DNA of 38,581 bases from Firmicutes bacterium UBA2530. GTDB lineage: Bacteria > Bacillota > Clostridia > Tissierellales > Sedimentibacteraceae. Positions 33,064 to 38,581 of this stretch are shown piece by piece. Every line of letters starts with the position of its first letter. The stretch's first letter is position 1. The translations under genes were made by a program, and so were the position numbers. The notes beneath the pieces were generated by a model. The model was not told the DNA's origin. It saw only the letters and a program-made list of their open reading frames with translations, and ran no database searches. The stretch is taken from assembly GCA_002340985.1 (NCBI GenBank), contig DDNC01000008.1:47870-86450 (forward strand), read 5' to 3'.

Positions 33064-33186
33064 AGGCAAAATTTTCTAAAGAAAATGACGCAAAGCTATA
33101 GGGTCTAAGCCATGAAAGTGGTATGACAGCCAGTTGCTGTACAATGTTACATTGATTGTTTTAGCTTTGCTGCTTTCAGCAAAGCT
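33064..33186 (+). promoter_or_regulatory. Cyclic di-GMP-I riboswitch (GEMM) with terminator platform
   Basis: The aptamer (about 33064-33140) carries the class I landmarks in order: GGCAAA, a short hairpin (ATTTTC/GAAAAT), the near-invariant GACGCAAAGC (33088-33096), GGGTCTAA, a second arm (CCAT...GTGG) and the ATGACAGCCAG...TTGCTGT receptor arm. The expression platform is a terminator: AGCTTTGCTG (33163-33172), CAGCAAAGCT (33177-33186), then TTTATTGTTTT. The aptamer segment GCAAAGCT (33090-33097) is fully complementary to the terminator's first arm. Antitermination would therefore compete with aptamer folding, and c-di-GMP is predicted to switch the gene off (inference). Confidence 0.93.
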
Positions 33187-33213
33187 TTTATTGTTTTACA
33201 AAGGAGGACAACC

Positions 33214-34077
33214 ATGAAAAAAATAATATTATTCACATTGATTATGATACTTGCTCTATCTTCCGTGGCTTATGCATCGGATATATATAAAAGCTCCAAG
33301 TCAGAAATTGATGCCTCAAACGCTTCGGATGGATATATAAAGGTAAAATATTTAAACGAAACAACGAAAAAGCTCAAGGTCATAATTGATAAGGGCACCT
33401 CTCAATACACATATGATTTGAACAACAAGGGAGAATACGATACATATACTTTGCAATTGGGAGACGGAAGCTATAAAATAAGAATATTTGAAAATATAAG
33501 CGACAATAAGTACGCAACAGTTCAGACAAGCACTATTACTGTTAAGCTTAAAGACCAGAATGCACCATACTTAGTACCAAACCAGATGGTTAATTTCAAT
33601 GATCAATCAGAAACGGTAAAAAAGGCAAAAGAACTGACAGAAGGAAAAACAACAGATATTGAAAAGCTTGATGTTATATATGATTATGTAATTTCAAACA
33701 TAACATATGATAATGAGAAAGCAAAGACTGTAAAAAGCGGATATCTTCCGTCAATAGACGATATTCTGAATAAAAACAAGGGAATTTGCTTTGACTACGC
33801 AGCTGTAATGGCAGCCATGCTTCGATCTGAGTCCATTCCGTCCAAGCTTGTCATGGGTTACACTTCAAATCTAAGTGCATACCATGCGTGGAATGAAGTA
33901 TACACCGAGGAAACAGGATGGATTGTGCTGAATGAAATGTATTTCGACGGAAACCAATGGAGGCTGATGGATTCAACAATAGCATCTTCCGCAAAGCAGT
34001 CAAACAGCCCAAAGGTTATGGAAAGCACAAATAAATTAATAAACAGCAAAAATTACACCAAAGAATTTGAATACTAA
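33214..34077 (+). CDS. Secreted transglutaminase-like protein under c-di-GMP control
   Basis: 287 residues with a cleavable signal peptide (MKKIILFTLI...AYAS, cut near residue 21). A beta-rich N-terminal region (about 40-115) has no recognised family. The transglutaminase-like core is DVIYDYVISNITYD, GICFDYAAVMAAMLR (Cys192), AYHAWNEVY (His224) and MDST (Asp253), a full catalytic triad. Such secreted domains act as proteases or crosslinkers on surface proteins or peptidoglycan; the substrate is unknown. AAGGAGG precedes the ATG. The upstream riboswitch ties it to the sessile/motile c-di-GMP programme. A type IV pilus operon lies just downstream on the other strand. Confidence 0.88.
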   Translation: MKKIILFTLIMILALSSVAYASDIYKSSKSEIDASNASDGYIKVKYLNETTKKLKVIIDKGTSQYTYDLNNKGEYDTYTLQLGDGSYKIRIFENISDNKYATVQTSTITVKLKDQNAPYLVPNQMVNFNDQSETVKKAKELTEGKTTDIEKLDVIYDYVISNITYDNEKAKTVKSGYLPSIDDILNKNKGICFDYAAVMAAMLRSESIPSKLVMGYTSNLSAYHAWNEVYTEETGWIVLNEMYFDGNQWRLMDSTIASSAKQSNSPKVMESTNKLINSKNYTKEFEY

Positions 34078-34083
34078 AATTAA

Positions 34084-34112
34084 AACCCCTGTGTTGTCAC
34101 AGGGGTTAATTT
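34084..34112 (+). terminator. Terminator after the transglutaminase gene
   Basis: AACCCCTGTG (34084-34093), loop TTGT, CACAGGGGTT (34098-34107), then AATTTTA. Confidence 0.85.
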
Positions 34113-34212
34113 TATACTGCTTTCCTATAATGCAGACAAATATTTGCCCGCATTATAGGAAAGCAGTATATACTAATCCGCTTCAAGGTAACTTATTTAT
34201 GCGGATTAGTAT
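34113..34212. repeat. Structured dispersed repeat, copy 2 (21-bp stem plus second stem-loop)
   Basis: Stem 1: a perfect 21-bp pair (34113-34133 with 34150-34170) around a 16-base loop ending TTTGCCC. Stem 2: ATACTAATCCGC (34170-34181) with GCGGATTAGTAT (34201-34212) around TTCAAGGTAACTTATTTAT. The right half is almost identical to copy 1 at 10227-10330. The stem-1 interior has diverged in sequence, but copy 1 can still pair there with mismatches. The element abuts the stop codon of pilT. Confidence 0.9.
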
Positions 34213-35270
34213 TATACTAATTTTTTGATCATAAAGTCAGGGTCAGATGCGTGCAGCAAAGCATTTGCTCTTGTTATGAGTCCTTCTCTGTACAGCTCGA
34301 TTATGCTTGTATCCATTGATTTCATCCCTTTTCCTTCGGACGAATATATAAGGCTGTTCAGTTGATGAACCTTGGAGTCTCTTATTAAATTTGAAACGGC
34401 GTTATTTACAAGCATTACCTCGAATGCAGCGGCTCTGCCTATGACAGGGGACGGAATGAGATGCTGAGATATAACCGCCTGAAGCTGCATTGAAAGTTGT
34501 ATTTTTATTTGCTGCTGCTGATTTGAAGGAAATACGTCTATTATCCTGTCTATCGTGTTTGCTGCCCCTGTTGTGTGCAGGCTGGAAAAAACAAGATGTC
34601 CCGTTTCTGCGGCGGTCAAAGCAATTTCAATAGTCTCCAGGTCGCGCATTTCTCCTATGAGCATAACGTCAGGAGACTGCCTCAGCGCTGAACGAAGCGA
34701 AGAAATGTAGCTTTCGGAATCTGTGTATATTTCACGCTGGCTCACGATTGATTTCTTATGCCTGTGAATAAATTCAAGAGGATCCTCAAAAGTCATTATG
34801 TGGCAGTTTCTTTCCTGGTTTATTTTATCAATTATACACGCCAGTGTCGTTGATTTGCCGCTGCCCGCAGGGCCTGTGACCAGGACCAGACCCTTTGTCT
34901 TTTTATGTAAATCCATAACAACATCTGGTATCCTGAGTTTTCCCGGATCTGGAAGCTCAAAAAAAACCACCCTTATAACGGCAGCGTAGGAATTGCGCTG
35001 CATATATGCGCTTACTCTGAATCTGCCCAGCTTGGGTACCGAGAAGGAGAAATCTTCATCTCCTCTGCTGCACAACTCGTCTATATTTTCATTTTTGGCA
35101 ATTGCAAATATATCTCGTATAATATTGTATGTATCCTCAGCGGTTAGAGGCACCGTATCTACAGAAAGAATTTCTCCCATAATTTTGTATGAGAGAGGTC
35201 TTCCGGCAATTATAAAAATATCAGAGGCCTTTACATTAATAGCATAATTAAATATTTCTTCAATGTTCAT
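34212..35270 (-). CDS. pilT: PilT-type twitching/retraction ATPase
   Basis: 352 residues of the PilT/GspE secretion ATPase family. The N-terminal PAS-like domain (1-100, ASDIFI..GRP..YKIMGEI) is followed by Walker A GPAGSGKSTT (133-142), the Asp box MTFEDPLEF, Walker B LIGEMRD, the His box TGHLVFSSLHT, and a C-terminal VSNLIRDSKVHQL helix matching PilT's AIRNLIRE region. PilT depolymerises type IV pili, powering retraction. Its length and lack of a long N-terminal domain favour PilT over the extension ATPase PilB. It is the last gene of the pilus operon; the preceding stop lies one base before its ATG. Confidence 0.95.
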   Translation of the reverse strand: MNIEEIFNYAINVKASDIFIIAGRPLSYKIMGEILSVDTVPLTAEDTYNIIRDIFAIAKNENIDELCSRGDEDFSFSVPKLGRFRVSAYMQRNSYAAVIRVVFFELPDPGKLRIPDVVMDLHKKTKGLVLVTGPAGSGKSTTLACIIDKINQERNCHIMTFEDPLEFIHRHKKSIVSQREIYTDSESYISSLRSALRQSPDVMLIGEMRDLETIEIALTAAETGHLVFSSLHTTGAANTIDRIIDVFPSNQQQQIKIQLSMQLQAVISQHLIPSPVIGRAAAFEVMLVNNAVSNLIRDSKVHQLNSLIYSSEGKGMKSMDTSIIELYREGLITRANALLHASDPDFMIKKLV

Positions 35271-35271
35271 G

Positions 35272-35784
35272 TCATTCTAATCCTTTCCACAGGTCAATAT
35301 TTTGTTCCTCAAAAACAGGTAGTTCTATTGATGTTAAATTCCATGTTTCAATGTCATAGCGTGGTTGTCCTATTAACTCGTCGTAGAATATATTTAATGT
35401 TACACAAATTTTCTGGTTTTTAGTTCCGAGCGCTTCGTAATATATCTTTAAGGAACTGTTATTTTTTTCAATTGCAGAAATTCCTTCGATTTCAGAAAGC
35501 AAGTCTGAGGCAGAGCCGAAAAAATGCTCGGACGTCGGATGTAAATCAGATATTGAATCCAGCACTCCGCATATCTCAGATAGTTTTTCTTCGGCCTTCC
35601 CATTAGTGGCATAATAATCGTAATTTATTTCCTCTGTTTTCTTTGCAAGCTTCAAGTCTGAAATTGCTGTAACAAAAGACAGAGATGCAAAGACAGTGAG
35701 GCATACGACAACAAATACTACCACAACGATGGTACCGCCTGCTCCAAGGGAAGCATTGGAATACTTCATAGTTTTATGTTCCAT
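35272..35784 (-). CDS. Membrane-anchored pilus-operon protein (PilX/minor pilin-like)
   Basis: 170 residues: a short cytoplasmic head, one long hydrophobic helix (GAGGTIVVVVFVVVCLTVFASLSFV, about 14-38) and an extracytoplasmic part. The placement of the helix recalls minor pilins, but no clear prepilin peptidase site (G followed by F/MxxxE) is visible. The GAGG-helix-SFVTA..D start is one I associate with a conserved protein of Firmicute pilus clusters; the function is unknown. It sits two bases from the pseudopilin gene and next to pilT. Confidence 0.7.
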   Translation of the reverse strand: MEHKTMKYSNASLGAGGTIVVVVFVVVCLTVFASLSFVTAISDLKLAKKTEEINYDYYATNGKAEEKLSEICGVLDSISDLHPTSEHFFGSASDLLSEIEGISAIEKNNSSLKIYYEALGTKNQKICVTLNIFYDELIGQPRYDIETWNLTSIELPVFEEQNIDLWKGLE

Positions 35785-35786
35785 TT

Positions 35787-36281
35787 TTACCTCCTGCCAC
35801 TTTCAGAGAAAAATTTCTTTGTATTTATTTTATACAATGTGGTAACATCCTTTCCTTTGTCAATAAAGGGATAAGGTATAGATTTTTCGGCAGTAATATT
35901 TATGTCCTTCAGCTTGCGGGAATTTATTGAAGCATCTGCTATGGTTATTGATACAACATATACTTTATTTTGTTTATCACAAACATCCCAGTTTTTATCA
36001 TAGTAATTAATAAAGGTAATGTCATTGATAGCTTCATTTTTATCCGCGCAGCTTTCGGTAAAATATTCTTTGACTTCGTCCATGCTGTCGAAGGACTTAA
36101 TCATTTCCGCGCCGGATTGAACGATATTTCCTGCAAATATCATGTCGTTTGCTTTTATCTGAGTGAATCTTGACAGTGCAAAGCAATTGAGTATAATGGC
36201 TCCAGCGACAGCAAATATTAATATTGATATTATAATTTCAACAAGGGATACCTCTAAGTTTACAGATATCTTATTTTTCAT
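35787..36281 (-). CDS. Type IV pseudopilin-like protein
   Basis: 164 residues. The N-terminus has the prepilin pattern: a basic/polar leader (MKNKISVNLE), SLVEIIISILIF resembling the FTLIEVLV helix start with the conserved Glu, a roughly 20-residue hydrophobic helix, then a soluble domain. The residue before the predicted cleavage site is not Gly, so processing is uncertain. It is probably a minor pilin (PulJ/ComGF-like position) that primes pilus assembly. It is co-transcribed with its neighbours, with gaps below 10 bases. Confidence 0.72.
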   Translation of the reverse strand: MKNKISVNLEVSLVEIIISILIFAVAGAIILNCFALSRFTQIKANDMIFAGNIVQSGAEMIKSFDSMDEVKEYFTESCADKNEAINDITFINYYDKNWDVCDKQNKVYVVSITIADASINSRKLKDINITAEKSIPYPFIDKGKDVTTLYKINTKKFFSESGRR

Positions 36282-36290
36282 TTCAACCTC

Positions 36291-36773
36291 TTAATTAGAA
36301 TATAAGTTTAAAATAAGCTCAGTTGTTTTTTCCTTATCCGATACGCTGAGCTTGTATAAATTGTCTTTAAGTTTTTCTATATTAAAGCTTTCGGCATCTG
36401 TGACCTTCATGCCGTCATCGGGACTGAAGGCTATGCTTTTATCCGCAAACATTTCATAAATTGCTCCGTCATAAAAGTAAATCCATGTTTCAAATTCGTA
36501 GCCGTCATATATCTCGCTTATTACTACAGCACTCTGACCGCTAAGGCTTTCTGTTCTTACACTGTTTTTTCTGTCAGCTTGACGAATTTTATTTGCAACA
36601 TATGAAATAGATACTCTTTTTTCATAATTGAGTGCCCTTTCTTCATTAACCTTAGAATATATGTTTTTTCCAAGCAATATGATCATAGACGATAAAATTA
36701 CAATCATTAGAAAAAGGATCATTATAAAAACAAATTGAAATGAAAATTGCTTTTCATTATTTTTATTAATCAT
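36291..36773 (-). CDS. DUF4860-like pilus-operon membrane protein
   Basis: 160 residues: one N-terminal membrane helix (FQFVFIMILFLMIVILSSMIILL), then an extracytoplasmic domain starting with ISYVANKIRQADRKN and a strand-rich part (SAVVISEIYDGYEFETWIYFYDGAIYEMF). The pattern resembles the DUF4860 family found in Firmicute type IV pilus clusters; this assignment is from memory of the family shape and should be verified. There is no enzymatic motif. A minor structural role in the pilus machine is inferred from context. Confidence 0.65.
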   Translation of the reverse strand: MINKNNEKQFSFQFVFIMILFLMIVILSSMIILLGKNIYSKVNEERALNYEKRVSISYVANKIRQADRKNSVRTESLSGQSAVVISEIYDGYEFETWIYFYDGAIYEMFADKSIAFSPDDGMKVTDAESFNIEKLKDNLYKLSVSDKEKTTELILNLYSN

Positions 36774-36782
36774 CAGACTCCC

Positions 36783-37079
36783 CTATTTTAAATAAATTTC
36801 AATTCCCGGCATTATGTTTGAAGCGAAGATGCGATAACTCACAACATATTTGTCGTGATTTATAACCAATCCGTAATTATCCTCCAGATACTTTAGTGAC
36901 GGAGGATAAAAACCCTCAATGGCATAACATAAAACAGCATTTTTTATTATGGCATCTTTTAATATGTTGTATTTTTCGATTTCATTTGATTTCTGAGTAT
37001 TCTCAACTGCCATGTACAGAGCAATTGAAAAAGCAATTACTATGCATATGGTGAGAATTTTCAGCTTATGGATTTTCAA
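36783..37079 (-). CDS. Small pilin-like protein
   Basis: 98 residues: a basic N-terminus, one hydrophobic helix (LKILTICIVIAFSIALYMAV), then a short soluble domain containing CYAIEGFYPPSLKYLEDNYGL and ASNIMPGIEIYLK. The YA.EG.YPPSL.YL segment is shared with pseudopilins of the GspG type, where it follows the N-terminal helix. The canonical G/FTLIE cleavage motif is missing. It lies 12 bases downstream of pilC in the same operon. Confidence 0.68.
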   Translation of the reverse strand: MKIHKLKILTICIVIAFSIALYMAVENTQKSNEIEKYNILKDAIIKNAVLCYAIEGFYPPSLKYLEDNYGLVINHDKYVVSYRIFASNIMPGIEIYLK

Positions 37080-37091
37080 AACTATTACCTC

Positions 37092-38150
37092 CTATCCTAT
37101 TGAAGACATTATGTTCATCAAAGGAAGCATTACTGAAATCAATATGAAGCCTATAACTGTACACAACACTCCCACCAGGACCGGCTCGACCAATGATACG
37201 GCACTGTTGATAGCCTGATCCGCTTCATTCTCGTATATATCTGTCAGTTTTTTCATTACAACGTCAGTTTCGCCTATACGCTGTCCCATGCTCAGCATTT
37301 GGAGATGAATACCGGAGAACAGAGACAGTCTTGATACTGATTTTATAAAATCGTCTCCGGAATTTATATATTGACTGCATTGTTCCACCTTGCTTTTCAA
37401 TTGAGGTTCTTCAACAACATCAAGGAGAAGGCTCATTGAACTTTCTATGTTCATTCCGCTTGATAAAAGAAGTGATAAACCTGATGAAAATCTATAGGCA
37501 GTTATTTTTTGCATTATGGTTTTTGTAAATACAAATCTATGTAGAAAATTGCCGATGTATGCCTTGCCATTTTGTGATTTATAAAATATGAGTATGGCTG
37601 CAGCTATGAATAAAACTGCAAGAACAAATACAAGAGCAAATTTACCCGCCATCATACCTGTGGCAAAGGATATATTGAAGGTTTGCCTGCTTGGGAGCTC
37701 TCCTCCAAGCTCTCGTGCCATTTCTTCAAAAATAGGAAAAATCTTTGTAACCAGAAGAATTATAACAAAAGTCATCATTACAAACAGCATTGCAGGATAA
37801 AAAATAGAATTGCGTATTTTGGATTTCAACACAGCCTCTCTATCATAATATTGTGACAATGAGTTCATTACGTCCTCAAGCCTTCCTGTTACAACGCCTA
37901 TTTGACACATGCTTACTATATGTGAAGGAAAGCATCCGGAATCCTCCATTGCCGTGTAAAGCGGCACCTTATCCTCAAGAGCTTCCTTTAGAGTTCCAAG
38001 TATATTTTTCATTCTACCGTCTTCCAAATCATTGTACATCCAGTCGATCCCATCAGAAATGAGCATTCCTGATTTCAATATCATTGCCATCTGGGAGCAA
38101 AAAAATGATAATTCTGAAGAAGACAGTTCTTTATGCAACACATTTTTCAT
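37092..38150 (-). CDS. pilC: PilC/GspF inner-membrane platform protein
   Basis: 352 residues with two GspF repeats (about 10-130 and 210-335). Each has a helical cytoplasmic part, and three membrane segments lie around 110-135, 160-190 and 320-345. Signatures include FCSQMAMILKSGM.I.DG, PSHIVSMCQIGVVTGRLEDVM, and in the second repeat RFSSGLSLLLSSGMNI and MLSMGQRIGETDVVM. The protein forms the rotor platform for the assembly and retraction ATPases. Upstream TTG/GTG codons extend the frame by five codons; ATG 38150 is preferred. It is the first pilus gene of the operon in the window; pilB, pilD and the pilMNO genes are not present. Confidence 0.93.
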   Translation of the reverse strand: MKNVLHKELSSSELSFFCSQMAMILKSGMLISDGIDWMYNDLEDGRMKNILGTLKEALEDKVPLYTAMEDSGCFPSHIVSMCQIGVVTGRLEDVMNSLSQYYDREAVLKSKIRNSIFYPAMLFVMMTFVIILLVTKIFPIFEEMARELGGELPSRQTFNISFATGMMAGKFALVFVLAVLFIAAAILIFYKSQNGKAYIGNFLHRFVFTKTIMQKITAYRFSSGLSLLLSSGMNIESSMSLLLDVVEEPQLKSKVEQCSQYINSGDDFIKSVSRLSLFSGIHLQMLSMGQRIGETDVVMKKLTDIYENEADQAINSAVSLVEPVLVGVLCTVIGFILISVMLPLMNIMSSIG

Positions 38151-38352
38151 ATACACACCATCCAACTTAAATTAGCAAATTAATCACATTATAATTCGGC
38201 TCAATTGTCAAAAATATTAAGGCAATTTTATAAAATGTGCTAAATTATTTGGATTTTTGACCGATAAGAGAGGTAACTATTTTCATAATCTTCATATATT
38301 ATTCATGGATAAATTCTTTGATTAAAATATGATAAATAAATTAAAAAAGGGA
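38151..38352. other. AT-rich divergent intergenic region
   Basis: No ORF. On the minus strand a TATAAT (38188-38193) lies about 40 bases before pilC, but the nearest TTGACA (38206-38211) is only 12 bases upstream. The pilus operon promoter is therefore uncertain. No c-di-GMP aptamer is visible in the pilC leader. Confidence 0.5.
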
Positions 38353-38381
38353 TTGACAAAGGCATATAAGTAGGCTAAAAT
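38353..38381 (+). promoter_or_regulatory. Tandem promoter P1 of a downstream (probable rRNA) operon
   Basis: TTGACA (38353-38358), 17-base spacer, TAAAAT (38376-38381), reading out of the window. Confidence 0.8.
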
Positions 38382-38441
38382 TAAAAGCACTTCTGACTTT
38401 TAAGGAGTTTTCAGAACTTAAAAAATCATTTGAGAAATTAG

Positions 38442-38470
38442 TTGACAACAATAAACACCTGTGTTAAACT
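38442..38470 (+). promoter_or_regulatory. Tandem promoter P2
   Basis: TTGACA (38442-38447), 17-base spacer, TGT-TAAACT (-10 at 38465-38470), 89 bases after P1. The start region AACAAAGCTGTC is partly repeated after P3. Confidence 0.85.
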
Positions 38471-38527
38471 AACAAAGCTGTCGGAGATGGCAGCAAATAA
38501 AACAATAAAGCAAATTAAAAAAAGTGG

Positions 38528-38556
38528 TTGACATAAAGAATAAAGTATGATAAACT
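38528..38556 (+). promoter_or_regulatory. Tandem promoter P3
   Basis: TTGACA (38528-38533), 17-base spacer, TGA-TAAACT (-10 at 38551-38556), 86 bases after P2. It is followed by ACTTAAGCTGTC at the window edge. Confidence 0.85.
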
Positions 38557-38581
38557 ACTTAAGCTGTCTCACCAAAAGGAG

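Noticed and set aside
38188..38211. TTGACA and TATAAT before pilC as a sigma-A promoter
   Set aside because: The spacer is only 12 bases, too short for sigma-A.
1..38581. CRISPR array, prophage or insertion sequence
   Set aside because: No regularly spaced direct repeats, transposase, integrase or phage structural genes were seen; the accessory patch at 18.5-20.7 kb holds only small lipoproteins and hairpins.

Overview
The window is a chromosomal segment of a low-GC, Gram-positive anaerobe of the Clostridia/Tissierellia type; a Sedimentibacter-like organism would fit, but that is inference. The reasons are the AT-rich intergenic DNA, strong GGAGG ribosome-binding sites, a clostridial-style division/cell-wall cluster, a short cobalamin-dependent MetH, biotin-dependent decarboxylase subunits, a c-di-GMP-I riboswitch and a Gram-positive type IV pilus operon. 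No phage, insertion sequence or CRISPR array was seen.

Bases 1-10103 (+) hold the tail of a division/cell-wall (dcw) cluster: murE (3' end only), mraY, murD, ftsW, murG, murA, ftsQ/divIB, two DUF881 membrane proteins, sbp and ftsZ. Together they make lipid II, flip or polymerise it at the septum and build the Z-ring. murF, murB and ftsA are absent from their usual slots. ftsZ has its own promoter and terminator. One copy of a structured repeat follows, then an ABC-F ATPase with a small partner gene and a cold-shock gene with a long structured leader.

Bases 12750-18540 hold metF-metH-ispA (one-carbon/methionine metabolism plus prenyl diphosphate synthesis) facing a stand-alone murC across a long shared hairpin. 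Bases 18540-20760 are a poorly conserved accessory patch on the minus strand: two small lipoproteins, a decayed chimeric paralogue of one of them, and intergenic DNA rich in inverted repeats.

Bases 20760-25122 (+) carry an MprF-family aminoacyl-phospholipid synthase, then tsaE-tsaB-rimI (tRNA t6A synthesis and protein acetylation) and a VanY-type carboxypeptidase. An APC amino-acid exchanger and htpG follow on the minus strand; htpG carries a perfect CIRCE operator. Bases 28740-31175 hold a three-gene biotin decarboxylase operon: a carboxyltransferase, a small soluble OadG/MmdD-like protein and a biotin carrier. It has no membrane beta subunit. dprA, a tRNA-Leu(UAG) and a GNAT acetyltransferase follow.

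Bases 33000-34110 carry a c-di-GMP-I riboswitch with a terminator, controlling a secreted transglutaminase-like protein. A second copy of the structured repeat separates this from a minus-strand type IV pilus operon: pilC, a pilin-like protein, a DUF4860-like protein, a pseudopilin, a PilX-like protein and pilT. The last 230 bases carry three tandem, evenly spaced consensus sigma-A promoters pointing out of the window, an arrangement typical of a ribosomal RNA operon.
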